64,000 nucleotides of DNA from Trichobilharzia regenti (Eukaryota; Platyhelminthes; Trematoda; Strigeidida; Schistosomatidae), in the NCBI GenBank assembly GCA_944472135.2, contig OX235263.1:88506721-88570720 (forward strand). Direction: 5' to 3'. Within the stretch, counting starts at the first letter, position 1; each line of letters opens with the position of its first letter. A model generated the notes under the pieces. It was not told the origin of the DNA and did not search any database. It saw only the letters and a list, made by a program, of their open reading frames with translations. Both the position numbers and the translations under genes were made by a program. Of this stretch, positions 45,849 to 58,620 are shown piece by piece.

Positions 45849-46059
45849 TTCACTTCCCCGATTCCAGCGAAAAGTAAGGCTATTGCTTATGTTTTTAGAA
45901 TTTTTAATATATTTATTCGTTGAAGTTTCTGTAGCGATTTGGTTGTTTTACAGGGGTGGAGTTGCTAGCACCACGCCCCAACCCTCCCTCTTTACCCGGG
46001 CTTGGGACCGGCGAGAAAACTAGTAAGCTAGTAGCCTAGCAAGCTAGTATCTGGCGAGG
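45849..46059 (-). promoter_or_regulatory. RTE 5' UTR
   Basis: Starts CCTCGCCAGATAC at 46,059, contains an AGCTAGTA-rich stretch and then the block GGTAAAGAGGGAGGGTTGGG (about 46,004-45,985) and GCTACAGAAACTTCAA. These two blocks recur in the bodies of the composite SINEs. LINE 5' UTRs usually hold the internal promoter; no specific motif is identified. Confidence 0.6.
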
Positions 46060-46072
46060 TTCAACTAAATTA
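46060..46072. repeat. Target site duplication (5' side of RTE)
   Basis: TTCAACTAAATTA, identical to 42,819-42,831. Confidence 0.92.
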
Positions 46073-46094
46073 GATGGAGGCCAAATATTTTCTA

Positions 46095-46168
46095 CAATCT
46101 TCTCCTTGGCCTAATGTATTCCTACCTTCTCGCTTCTCACGACAATCACAAATTTATTTATTTATATA
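46095..46168. repeat. Direct repeat at the palindrome inner junction
   Basis: The block with CTTCTCGCTTCTCAC and CAATCACAAATTTATTTAT is repeated in direct orientation at about 46,736-46,806 inside the right arm. Not present at the corresponding left junction (only the inner copy at about 41,345-41,425, inverted). Confidence 0.75.
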
Positions 46169-46187
46169 GTGTTATGGGGTTGTCGCT

Positions 46188-46624
46188 GGTTGGTTGGCTG
46201 CACAGTTTCTTGTTACTAATACGTCCTGGCGATTTGATCTGTTTTTTTTTATGAAACGAAAGGATGATTGTTGATTGAAATTAACTCTGGCCTGTTGGAA
46301 TTGCTTTTTGGTGAAGTAATGAGTTTCTGAACCTTTATGGAAGAACTGACTTCATCTGAGTGTTCAAATCAGAGTTTCGTTCTTTTTGCTGGGGGGGGGA
46401 GGCGAAAGTGCAAAAGACTAACATTGATTTAAGAGTGACCAAGATCTGTCTTTCTTTTCCGATTCTCATATTGACATCCTCATCCGTGCTGGCTGTACAT
46501 GAAATGATACTGCTCAGATGATTGAAATAGATTGTCTCCTTCAAATTTCTCCAAATGGTAATGATTGCTACTTGTTGTTGTTGGCTAGTTGTCTTCGTTG
46601 CCTCTGTCTTCACTGCGTTCACTT
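46188..46624 (-). pseudogene. RTE fragment (right-arm mirror)
   Basis: Same decayed RT C-terminal reading as 41,540-41,976; cut off at the inner boundary, so the 3' tail found at 42,190-42,215 is missing here. Confidence 0.8.
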
Positions 46625-47784
46625 AAATTCCTGTTTCCCCGGTTTCTTCCCGCAACTTGTAGGTTCCCGCTTGCAGATCTCCGTGAGTGTATAACATGAG
46701 ATATAAACTGACAACAGAGCCCCAATACCTATACAATATTCTCCTCAGCCTAATATATTCCCATCTTCTCGCTTCTCACCGCAATCACAATTTATTTATC
46801 GATCTAGTTCGCTTCAAGTTTCAAATCCCTTAACGATTTATTTAACTGAATGAAGACAACTATCCGTCCTCACGCATATTTCCACATTTGCACTAAAATA
46901 AATCAAATAATCTTAAAAAAGAAAGAATGAGGAAATTCCCCTTTCCACCAAATAGTCTCTTCTTCTTTTTCTTTTGACTTCAAGACACACATATTACGCA
47001 ATATAAATAAATATAAATATTATTTTAGACGGAAGCGAAAGGAATATTCGAGTCGACTTTTTGCTTCTTAACATTAAGAAATGCGGTAAATCCCAATTAC
47101 AGACATTAGATTAGATTTATAACGTCAGCTAAGCTAAGTGGTTAGGGAGATATCATATAAATGTCAAATGCGTTGATTGGATGACGAGGAAATACACCTT
47201 AAAATAGTGAAAAGTCATGATTGGTTGAAATCATCCATCAGATGAATTCACCTTGATATTCATTTTAAGTGGGTGGTATTTTTTTCTCAAACCGATAGAA
47301 TATTAGCCTAGACGTGGTGATTGCCTAATTTATATTATATTAAGGTCAGTCAGTCGGTATAAGGGAAATCTGACCAATCACAGTGTGTCAATTGACACAG
47401 TTAATAACGTGTATAGTGTACATTTAGGCGAGGTGTTTTCGAGTAGATTATCGCAAACGCTAAACACACGGAATTTCATCTGTGTAGGAACAGACAGTTC
47501 ATATAACTAAGACCTGGAAAACAGCTGAGCGTTACAACATCTGATGTGATTACAGACAGCTTCTCTCTGAGCACGGATACCAAAATCGCCATAAGCCAAC
47601 CACTTGAGGAGATTGGAAATTGTAATTGACTGGCTGTCTCTGTGAGACGCATTCAAGTGTATAAGAACAGAAAGATTGGCCAGTTTGTTTCGCAGTTACT
47701 TCCATCCTCAATGCTTATTCACTCTTGGAAAGACTGAGTTTGTCTTCTCTGTAATAACGAGTTGATCAGAAGGGGGAACAGTCG
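46625..47784. other. Upstream region of the right MFS copy
   Basis: Mirror of 40,380-41,539. The two MFS copies are transcribed away from each other and from the spacer. No promoter motif named. Confidence 0.4.
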
Positions 47785-50700
47785 TTGTTGTTATCATTAT
47801 CATCGTTATTATCAATTTCAGTATTATCGAAAGACAAAAGCATGAGGAATCTGTGCAAAGAAATCAATAAACAATTGATTGCAGTTAAGATGAATTACTT
47901 TTTCCAATTCTGTGGTAAGTCTGCCATTTGTTTTTTGAAAATAACAAAACGAAACAAACTAGTTATCTCGGCTTTGTTCGTCTATATGAATCCGATACTG
48001 GCTACACACGGTTTGACGTCTTATCAGTTGGGGATAACTGCATTATTCGCTAATGCTTGTTCAAGTATTTCAAGAATCGTCTTTGGTATGATTGTGGATC
48101 ATACGCAACATCGAAATTATGTGAGTTCATTTTATGTATACTTTTTTATTTATTTTATATATGTGTATCTGAGATCTTAGGCATATCTCTGAATTTCAAT
48201 GTCGATTTGACGATGAGTGTCTATGACTGAGTGGATCGTTGAAATGCACCTAGCACTTAAAGTCTTATGTTGTGGACATTCGGACTCGTCTGAAATATTA
48301 AATTTGGTCTCAGTGTTGTCCACCATGTTATGCACACTGAAGTGTGCGACTGATGGCATTTTTTGAGAGTGTAGATATTTTTTGAGTATAGAGTTTTTGG
48401 GTTACGCGCATTTTCCAATTCTGTGAGTTCCTTGTGTAATGAAAAGCGTCTCTTTTTGTTGTTTCAGTATCGGCGGTGTTGTCTTTACAGGATGAATTTG
48501 CTAGATTCACTCCTATCCTCTTTTCATTCTCAGACTTATTATCATGTAGACGAGGTCGAGGAGTGCGTCTGCGTAGAATAGGATCTCTACATCCCACGTG
48601 GTTAGTGAGTGCTCGAAAAGTGAACCGCCGACGCGCCAAGATATTATTAAGTGAGGAAGTGTGTGCATATTGCACACTCCTCTTCTAACCTTGTAAACAA
48701 CCTTCAGATTTCGAAGCATCCTATCACATTTGACATGTGCTAATAAGTAATATCTGCAACCGGAGACAGCTTGCTTGCCAGTTTGGCCAGGGTTTTCTAA
48801 ATTATCGATTATGCTGGATAAGCTACAGTGATCTTACCACAAAATCACTGAGATGGCTGTTCGATGTTTAGAACACCTTGACTTGCTAACAGGCAGGTGA
48901 TACTGGACACCGTCACATTATTCTGATTACATGTGTCAAAATGTAGTTCACAGTATGTTACTATTGCACTTACTGTCTCTCAATGACAGTGGAATTTTAA
49001 TCACATGAAACTGTGACATTGACCAATTACTCGTTCGATTTTAGTTGAATCATTTTAGGACAAGTAAATATTTCCTACTGTCTATTTCTGCACACAAAAG
49101 ACCAGTATCAAATAACTGTACGACATCGGTGATTGATTAGTTGTAGGATTACTCCTGTAGTTTGTCCTTTATCTCGATCAAACTTATCTACTACACTTTT
49201 GTCTATTACACTTCGCTACGTTAGTGAATGTGTGTGATAACCGGTTATGCAGACAGGCTTTATTAATATATTATAGTGAATCAGATGTTGGGAGTTCATC
49301 TCGACTGTGAAGAAGCATTCAGCACCGAGAGAACTCATAATGTAAATAGCGTTTTTATCTGGTCTCAATGAATAAATGTTCAACGCATTGGTCTCGTAAT
49401 CTTGGGGTCATCGGGATGATGTTCACATACACGCTGTTCAACAGACTGCCTTTTAGTTCGTTTGTTGTTTAGTGTCAGGGCGCTCACTAGTGATGAAGGA
49501 TGCCTGTATTTGACTTAAAGCTGACCGACTGCTAAACATAATCTCGTTTATTATACTATGTTCAGATAAGAGTATGAAGAGGGGATGTTTTGCGCGAGGC
49601 GAACTACCGTAATTCACGAAATTTTGAAGTCCGAGGCCTCAACTTCCTCTCGGAACTCAGGAAGTGGAGAAAACACAGTCGCTAGTTATTCAGTACAATA
49701 CAAGTATAAAACTTGGGCACTGTGGTAACGTATAGCTCCATTATAAATAATATTTTATTTTGATAAATCACACAGTGGAGTGTTATACAGTAATATTAAC
49801 TGATGACCACACGTTTCGAGCAGAAACTATTGCTCATAATTATATCAAACCACTCACTCACACAACTTTCTTCCTTCATTTATATACATGTGGGGAATTG
49901 ACTAGATATTTGAATAAAAATCGATATAACATAACGTACATTCAGAAATAATAATAATATGAATGTTATCAATCAAGTGCAATCAGATGGGAAATAAGAC
50001 GAGTGTTTTTATAGTCAAAATAAATAACTAACTTGCTAGAATGTTATAATGTATGTGAATTGAACTGAAATAGAATTTTAAGATTATTTATTATCCTCCT
50101 CTGATTTGACTGACTGACAGGTGGTAATAATATCTTCCATATCTCTGGTGTTTGCATTGAGTCACTTCTATTGCACATGTCTTGGGAGTAGACTGGATGA
50201 ACCAGGCGGGATTCAGTAATCAGTCTCTCTCTCCACCTACCTATATTACTTCTTAGAATTTTAACCCTCTCCTACCCACCCTATTGTGTGGTTGTGCGTT
50301 AATGCGTGAAGTGCGATTGCTGAGTTTTTTCCTAAAGTACTTATCTTCTCGGGGTCAATCATTCGAACGCTAGCTAAATTCTTACGTCCCGACAATCTGA
50401 CTACCCGCTACCGACCTACTTGTTTGACCTATGTAGTTAACCTCATTCACAGTCATTGTAGGGTATTTTTTAATTTATATCATTTTGTATAACTGGGTCA
50501 AGCGACAGAGTCTTTTAACCTGCAGAGTTTGTCTCTGCCTAAGTGAGTTTGAAGGTTTGAATGCCACTCTGATTCCTGCTATATTAGGAATCCTACTTGG
50601 GGGGGGGTGTCTCAGATAACCCCTCCTGATATAAAGTATAACAGTAGATGCCTTCTATTCTTCCTTATTTATGTAATCATTATTAGTTTCACCATTATTT

Positions 50701-53700
50701 TTATTTTGCTTTCGGTTTTTTCTGGTCTTCCTAATGAATTTTAAGGGTAGTTATTTGTTACCAACTACATAGGTCAAACAAGTAGGTCGGTAGCGGGTAG
50801 TCAGATTGTCGGGACGTAAGAATTTAGCTAGGGTTCGAATGATTGACCCCGAGAAGATAAGTACTTTAGGAAAAAACTCAGCAATCGCACTTCACGCATT
50901 AACGCACAACCACACAATAGGGTGGGTAGGAGAGGGTTAAAATTCTAAGAAGTAATATAGGTAGGTGGAGAGAGAGACTGATTACTGAATCCCGCCTGGT
51001 TCATCCAGTCTACTCCCAAGACATGTGCAATAGAAGTGACTCAATGCAAACACCAGAGATATGGAAGATATTATTACCACCTGTCAGTCAGTCAAATCAG
51101 AGGAGGATAATAAATAATCTTAAAATTCTATTTCAGTTCAATTCACATACATTATAACATTCTAGCAAGTTAGTTATTTATTTTGACTATAAAAACACTC
51201 GTCTTATTTCCCATCTGATTGCACTTGATTGATAACATTCATATTATTATTATTTCTGAATGTACGTTATGTTATATCGATTTTTATTCAAATATCTAGT
51301 CAATTCCCCACATGTATATAAATGAAGGAAGAAAGTTGTGTGAGTGAGTGGTTTGATATAATTATGAGCAATAGTTTCTGCTCGAAACGTGTGGTCATCA
51401 GTTAATATTACTGTATAACACTCCACTGTGTGATTTATCAAAATAAAATCGTATTTATAATGGATTCAATACAATTGTTATTTTGTGTAGGGAGGGAGAA
51501 ATTCGACCTACGAGATATAAACAGGAGAGATTAGAAACGGCTGTAACTTTCTCTTTATTAATCTAACAAATCTATCAACGTGATATATGTAGTAATAGAA
51601 GCGTTATTGTGGACAGTATTTATATAGTGTATAGAATATTTAGCCGAGTTAGTTCCAGGATATCTTCTCTCTATTTAGCGTCTTCAGACAAATTTCTACT
51701 TGACAGTAGGTTGTGTGACACAATACCAATCGATTATGATATTCCTCCATTCTCACTCTAGCGTTATCCAAAACAATATGTTGGAATCCAACTGTGAAAA
51801 GTTGAGGAGTGCATTTTGAGACTGAAGTGTATGATTCAGGAACAATTATGTCATGCATTGGGATACCCTGTCAACCACGACTACGCTCTTCATGAAGTCT
51901 TGTGGAAGTGACGAATAAGCAGTCTAGAAACATTTTAAATACTCACGAGAGTTTATGGTATCACTAGAGGTTACATTTTCATCGATTGAATAAAAAGTGA
52001 ACATGAGATATTACATATAATAAACATACCGACATAATGATCAATGTCCAGAGTGAAGATAAGTGAATCAGAAGTTGTTTACATAATATGCGCCCACTAC
52101 TCCATTGATCATGATTACAGAATAATCGACATATCCATGGTTGTTTTTGGAATTAGACGCTGTTACGATAAATATGCTTTCCGGGAAACGTCGTTGTGTT
52201 TTCTCAATTAAGAAGTGTGAGCTGAAGAATTAAGTAGCTTTCGTATAATGTGGTTGGCTCAATAAAGCGACACTGATAATCAGCCAGTTTGTGTTCAAGT
52301 AGGCGTCTCTATTTCAGTCTCAGTGTTTTGTGAAACATGGCACAGAATGATGGAAACTTTTTGTAGCCCAAGTTTTAAGCAGTCCGACTTTGTTTAGTAC
52401 GCAGTTTTGGTTAGGTAAGCCAGTCGCCACCACCATGCTGTCTATGAAACCATGTTTAACAGATACGATGAAACGATTTTGAGACTGTTTCCATGCAAAA
52501 AGCATTAGTCGAATTAGTAACCGAAGTTCAAAAGACTTACATATCAACAATGATGGTTTCATTATCAAAACGTAAATTTAAAAAATTAAGAATAAATAGT
52601 TCTTGTGAATTATTCATATATTTTACAGACATCTGTCGGCTGCCTTTGATCTTCGAGCCTTTAAAGTCTCACACAAAATAGTGTCATAATTTCGATCGAT
52701 TTCAGACATTTACTTGTCCTTAAATGTTATCGTATTTATATTCTTGGTCATTTGAAAAACACTCTTTGTTTCTCAATTTGTTCTTAAATATTTACAATGA
52801 AACACCGAAACGGATGATATCAGGTGTAACTGTATCTAACTGCCCTCACTCGGAATGTTCAGTTTTGAGTCTCGGGTCTTTCCTAAGTGAATGCATGTTT
52901 GTGTATAGTACTGACTGATTATTTGAGTAGTAAGACACCGTTTACATCAGCCAGTAGTTCATGTCAGCCAGCCAATTTGAATTAGGCTTAGCATCGGACG
53001 GTTATTTCGCTCATTTAAGGTTGACCTCATTCATCAGTGGTGTGCACAATTTGACTCAGGTGACAGAGCTGATTCACTTCAAACCTTCCAAATTATGTTT
53101 AGTTGCATCGGCGAACTGGTAATACGTTGGACGGAATTCTCAACTTATGAATTCCATTCGTGGTTAGCAAGTTACATACACAGTTCAAAGTGAAACTTAA
53201 TCCCAGCGATGTCTACAAATTGAGTCGATTCAGGCCACGTATACTGTGAATTTGACTCTCTAAAGTGACCTAGATGTGTCGGTGGTTTGGTGGTAGATCA
53301 TTGACGACAAAGCAACTGATCTGGGGTTCGATCGCCAACCAACTCCCTCCATACCTCGTTTAGTCCGGTAGATGACCCTGTGTAGTGGGAATGTTGTGAT
53401 TCAGGCTGGCAAATCCATCCCGTAAAATAAGACTACTAGTCCTGAAACTTCACAGCTGTTACTTGAAGGCTTATATCCCACTGGAAATGCAGAGGAATAA
53501 AATAATTATATTAATGATAGTAGTAATAAAAATATTGAGTGACAAATTCAAAATCTCTTTAGTTCTCCACTAAGGTCCATCATGAACCTGGTTTGACTTG
53601 ATCGCATCATCTGAACAGTGATTTCGAGATATTTCGTTAGAATCGGCATTACAGTTAGAAATAAGTGTGGTACAAGTCTTCGGCAGATAAATTGACGAAA

Positions 53701-56518
53701 TGATGGGGAAATTTCTATGAAACAAATCCCTTCCCCGTTATTTTCTATCTTTCTGATAACCTTCACTTCGAAGATATAGGACATGATTATTATCGCATGC
53801 TGTGAAGCTTGGTGTTTCCGAAGTTTCTACTCATTTTTGTGTATCCTCCCTCCATATTGTTGATTTCCCATCAGAATTTTACTTGAAATTATATTTATCG
53901 ACGCATTACTCATGTCGTCCGTACAAACTCGTTACATGACACCAGATTTCAATCATCCCTTTCAACTACCTTAAACTCATTGGGGGAATTCACAGAGAAA
54001 TCAAGTCTGTTACTTATGAGTTGTTTGTCCATTTTCTTCTAGAATATTTTGACAGTTTGAACAAGTGTGAAATGAAATGTCTAAATTTATGATGTGATAA
54101 ACAGGATAATTTCTAGTAGAAACGGGCTGACTAGTTCCAGAGCTTGCTCACAATGAACCAAACGGAATCGGGAAGTGATTTTATTTCGAAGTCACTTTAG
54201 GGTATACAGCCTTCTACTTGTATTAAAAGGATAACACTGCACTGTGACTCATCCGAAATCCGCAGAGTATCCTGACACACAAGGAAGCACTATTAAGTTG
54301 GTCACAATATATATATATATATATATGTTCGATAATATATTTGAGGAGAGAAAGAACGAACATCGGTGGTGAATAACATGGATCCATCTGATCTCGTTGG
54401 TTCTCATCAGCTTCTCACAACTTATAATCCGTAATAAATAAACGTCAGCTGATGAGGATCAACGAAACAAAAGTGATCCATGCTGTTCTTCACTGATACT
54501 CATTCCGTCTGTGCTCAGTTTTATGAGAAGTAACTCTTGTTTGAAATCATATATTTCTATGGAGACCACTGAAATTTATGCATTTTTGAACTTGATTACA
54601 ATAAAGTGAGAATCTAAGCGTCAGTGGGTTCGAAATCAGTGACTGACTGAGTGTTCACTGGGTGTGTACATCACATTGTGAACATCCTGTCTTCAATCTA
54701 TAGTGTCACAATATGTGTGCACCACTGAAGTGTATCTGAAAAAAACGAAACACGTATCTATTGCTGATCTGTCTTTCAAGGGTTCTCTAGGTCATGGCCT
54801 GGTGATAGCTGGCTGTTAGCCAAATTGGTAGACAGTAATTTACGTCAGTGTTTGTGTCCCCAATATTGGTCGTGAGAAAAATGAGAAGAAAGAGTTTGCG
54901 TAGGGGGATACAGTTAGCATATAGATGATCTGACATCCAAGAAACAGCCACAAAGAGATGAAAGTGAGAAACAACCAGAGGACTGTGTTTGTTTGCTTAA
55001 ATAATCTATAATAATGTACATGAAACTATATAAATATGCGTTGATTTCCTTAATAAACGATCTGTTGCCTGGCCCTTGTCTTCTGTTGTTACAATGGTGA
55101 TAGTTCACGATAAAATGCCTTTTGAAAATACACAGTGAATCTTGAAAGCAAAAGGAAGCTGTGCAAAGAATATTCGTTTCTCATTCGCCTCCTGGTAGAG
55201 AGTATTTGTCACTGACAAAACTAGTGTGTTCTTACACGAGATCGGGATTTTAAGATCCGTAGAATTACAGTTCAAATGAATATGTGAGTGATAATATGCA
55301 TCCATACTCAATACTAAATTGAATATCAAACAAAATTATTGAGAATATTTCAGTGACAACGAAAGATACTTGATTTAATTTGAACTTTCACGTCGATTGA
55401 TAGGACGGAAGTGCTCTACCTCCAGTTGATATGTCATCTCCTTTTACAGAAACTTCAACGATGTCTGGTTATTTGACTTGAAGTAAATTGGTGGATGGTG
55501 ACTAGCATTAGAGTCTAGAGTGCGAGTTTCGCCCTGTTTGTGATTCGTTCGTTAAATGTACCTGCATCCCCGGTGAGTGATGATGTACACTGAGGTGATG
55601 AGTCCCTAATAGGGAGAATCGTGCATCCGGGATTCTTCTGTTAGTCACCATCCACCAGTTTACAATCAAAGATAGTTCAGACAATAATGACTTTTCCATA
55701 TGCATCCGAGGAAGAGGAAATTATCAAATCTCTCTTATCAAGTTAATGATGGACAGGATAAAGAAAGTATCTGTGGGAGTTTCTTGCGAACACGTAGATG
55801 TGGCTTGTTCAGGTGGATTCCAATGACTTCAGCTGTATGTAAATGGCGAACTTGTAAGTTAGAACTAAGATTTGTCGGAATGCATTAGATAACTTCAAAT
55901 GCCATGTTGACATGGAGGTTTTGTTTAGCATATGCAAGGTGAGCTAAAATAAAGATCTATGCATACACCTTGTTCGTCCCTTGCTTAATCACGAAGGATG
56001 ATGTTCCGAAATCCAGTGATAAAGATGTCTGCTTAATTGTACGCCCAATGTTACTGACTCCACAGGATCAGCGAAACTGGTAAATGCTCACAAGGGTGGT
56101 GAAGATTGTTGGTCTATCCTTAATTCCAAAGCTCGAGTTCGGAGTGGTAGTGAAGACAGACAGTGAACTTCTGCTGCCCTGAATACTCTGCTCACTGCAA
56201 TTTGCAAGCGTTGTGTGAGTATTTTATCTCAGCTAAGTGAATATTGATAAATGGCCATTTTGACAAGATTGAAATCTTATTCGACTGTCTGCATTTTTCT
56301 GTTTTCTCATTATGTGTATTGAAAATGGTTTCAATTGTCGATTTTCTCGTCAAGGTTTTAATGGCTTTGTCATCAGCAACTATGGGATTGGTGTTAATGA
56401 TTTTCACATTACCAAAATACAAAGAATATATATTCAACGGAGATATAAATGAGAATGGAGAATTTTCAATGTATCTACGTCTTGTATCAGAGAACATTTC
56501 TCAGAGTGTTTATGTAAC
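47785..56518 (+). CDS. Second MFS transporter copy, exons 1-3 only in window
   Basis: Exons 47,785-47,914, 47,963-48,120 and 56,355-56,518 have the same splice sites and encode the same residues as the left copy (first ~150 residues). They run head-to-head with the left gene. Exons 4 and 5 are not found between 56,519 and 64,000. By spacing in the left gene, exon 4 would fall near 67 kb, beyond the window, so I cannot tell a full paralog from a truncated copy. Alternative start Met at 47,842 after a TTTCAG acceptor. If truncated, it would encode only the first helices and be non-functional. Confidence 0.8.
48464..48629 (-). repeat. Decayed composite SINE (right-arm mirror)
   Basis: Mirror of 39,535-39,700. 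Confidence 0.6.
49744..51446. mobile_element. Nested Penelope palindrome (right-arm mirror)
   Basis: Mirror of 36,718-38,420, including the central spacer in the expected reverse orientation, so no secondary inversion has occurred. The outermost base differences include a few substitutions in the GIY-YIG spacer and poly-G/C run lengths. Confidence 0.8.
53275..53486 (+). repeat. tRNA-headed composite SINE (right-arm mirror)
   Basis: Mirror of 34,679-34,890; B box GGGGTTCGATCGCC at about 53,322. Confidence 0.75.
54800..55093 (+). mobile_element. Solo-LTR-type repeat (right arm)
   Basis: TGGTGATAGCTGG to TTGTTACA, about 294 bp, with TTAATAAACGATCTG near the 3' end. TGGTGATAG also occurs just after the 3' end, but other family members carry this motif inside the 5' end, so I do not call it a target duplication. 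Confidence 0.65.
55469..55674. repeat. Inverted Sm-alpha pair (right-arm mirror)
   Basis: Mirror of 32,490-32,695; the ribozyme cores carry the same damage. Confidence 0.75.
55714..56189 (-). mobile_element. Penelope-like GIY-YIG remnant (right-arm mirror)
   Basis: Mirror of 31,975-32,450. Confidence 0.75.
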
Positions 56519-56859
56519 GTGAGTTGAGCTATTTTTGTTGAGGCGTTTCATTCTGTCGTTGTGAATTCATAATAAATTGCATCTTGTTGGCATCTCGTAC
56601 ACTTTCTGGGAAATTATATAAAATTTTATTTATATTTGATCCAGAGTGGACCACCCAGAACTGCCACAGTACATCCCCATTCTCTCAATTTTCTCCTGTT
56701 GCTTTCAACTGGCGCCGACACTGTCGGTTGAGCTACCGTTTCTTCCTTACACAATCGTCTCCATATCATTCTCGGATTCGTGCCGAACCTGTCACATTCG
56801 ATTAGCTTCCATTAGAGGCTTTGAAGTGTTGTATATCACTTAAATGTATCTTCAGTGCA

Positions 56860-57307
56860 TGTCCAGTTCACCTCTGTTTTCTTTCACATATGGATTGGGC
56901 GATAATTCGTTGGATGGCTCACTCTCTGCCCGATTCTTTTGTTGCGTATGCCTTTGACTGCCCATCTGATCTTCATTATCAAGCAAAATGAAACAGCTAC
57001 TGATGAGAGTCTAATGTCACTTTGGATCAGTTTACATGACACTCGAATTCTCTGTACCACGTAGAAACACTTACTTGACATTAATGCTAAACATTTGGAT
57101 CTTATCCCATTTTCTCTGTTCTACAGATAGCGACTGCTGTTTATTTTCGTTGTTGTTGTTGTTTGGCTATCCCCATCACTTCTGTTCACCTGAAGTCCTG
57201 TCTTCACCGCTTCTTCTTCTACCGACTTCTGTGTTTTCTTCCTGCATATCTTCAAGTTTGTGTGATATGAGACATAAATCATCTGGGAAATTTAGATCTT
57301 CTACAGT
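56860..57307 (-). pseudogene. Decayed RTE fragment specific to the right arm
   Basis: Minus strand, matches the RT from about the KTGLQVNIDKTE region to the C-terminal KWRWIGHSLRR region, with several shifts. It lies in sequence that the left arm lacks, so it was inserted after the duplication or was deleted from the left arm. No target duplication found. Confidence 0.75.
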
Positions 57308-57500
57308 CGGTGCGTTGGTGGCACAGTGGATGGAACTCTCGCCGACTATGCATATGGTCTGGGGCTCGATCCTCGGCCGACGCACACCTGATGTCTATGG
57401 TCAGCCTGCAAAATTTGGGCTACCGATATGCATGCTGAAAATTCCATACCTGTACCAAAAATACGGTGTGGAATCAAGCTGTAATCAAAAATAAAAAATA
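57308..57500 (+). repeat. tRNA-headed SINE with a different body
   Basis: Head GGTGCGTTGGTGGCACAGTGG (A-box side) and B box GGGGCTCGATCCTCGG at about 57,361. The downstream body (AAATTTGGGCTACCGATATG, GGTGTGGAATCAAGC) does not carry the RTE-derived blocks of the other SINEs. Abuts the RTE fragment directly. Confidence 0.6.
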
Positions 57501-58620
57501 AATATTGGTCTACAGAGTACGCATCTTGTCACATATTCGTTAAGACAGTATTCAACCGACTGTTATGCTAGCTTTTATAACGACCCAGACGGGATGATTT
57601 TCCTCGGCAACACATACAAAAGGAAATCATGAGGATGGATAAGTAATAAATAATAGAACGTGTAATTGTTATGGTTTTGACGACCTACTGATTAACCACC
57701 CAAGAGTGGAATAATGTCAGCACTCATTTCGATTCAAGTGCTGCATATTACGGGATAAATTCTAAATAGGAGAAAATGTGTTCATCTGATTTCTTCTATT
57801 CCCCACTATTAGATAATAAATACGATCGGGAGTAAATCAACACGTCTTATACTTGTTGGTCAGTAATGAGTAAACAATGTCATAAGTCTGTTTGTTTATT
57901 CTGAGTGAATGCTGTCAAATCGGAGATAACACCCATCATAACATCAGATAGAGAAAAAGAATGAGAAACTCAACAAAAACAGCCTTATCTTTTCGGCACT
58001 TTCATCTCTAGAAGCAGCTACTCAATCACAATTATATACACAAGTTCTCATAGATGCCTTGTAATACTTAATTGCACACACTTACAAAAAGAGAGATTGA
58101 AGGTGATGAAGATTTTCAGCTTGATATGAAAATTTGAAGGTGTGAATAGAGATAATAAGAGGCTTAGAGACAAAACTACACAGGATTAGGAAATAGTTGC
58201 GTAACATGTAGAATTGTTTACAACGAAGAATGGTGCGAACAGGTGAGCATGTGAACAAATTGAAATTGTAGTTTTTCTAAGTGAAATTGAAACAAAACAA
58301 AACAAAACGGAATGAAAAAGCGAAAACGAAAACTAAGGAGTGAAACCGAAATAGATCGATGGTAAATGTGTAGGTTGGACTAGTTTCTTGTAAACACACA
58401 GCTCTGACTTTTCGATGCATTTGTCGAAGGCTTCTGTAGTACAAAGAATTACGAAATACACCGACTTTGGTAGAGTTGTTTGTTTGTTTACTGTGTAAAC
58501 GACTCTGAAAGATGATTCATTTGGGATGTTGAGGAAGCATTGACGAGGTGTTCACTTGTGGAGCTTCTGGATGATCCAGTTTTGCCTCTTTCCAGTCACT
58601 CTGGGTAATGTTACCTAACA
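57501..58620. other. Right-arm-specific sequence; no gene recognised
   Basis: AT-rich, with an (AAAAC)n-like run near 58,290. No domain or repeat partner in the window. Confidence 0.45.

Larger units (their letters stand above)
42832..46059 (-). mobile_element. Near-intact RTE-clade LINE
   Basis: About 3.2 kb, minus strand, bounded by a perfect 13-bp target duplication. Order: 5' UTR (46,059-45,849), APE-type endonuclease frame, reverse transcriptase frame, and a TAA-repeat tail at 42,832-42,843. The RT stop codon is the first TAA of the tail, so there is almost no 3' UTR, an RTE hallmark. A single-base shift near 44,935-44,950 separates the two frames. No other stop is seen in either domain. 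It supplies the ends found in the composite SINEs and is the parent type of the fragments at 6.0, 41.5, 46.2 and 56.9 kb. Confidence 0.93.
48121..56354 (+). other. Intron 2 of the right MFS copy
   Basis: Mirror of 31,811-40,043, with the same repeat content in reverse order. No gene specific to this arm was found. Confidence 0.65.

Noticed and set aside
49744..51446. Possible CRISPR-like or satellite array from repeated units
   Set aside because: Only inverted mirrored copies exist; there are no regularly spaced direct repeats, and the genome is eukaryotic.
54800..55103. TGGTGATAG as a 9-bp target duplication of the LTR
   Set aside because: Other family members carry the same motif inside their 5' end, so the left copy belongs to the element.
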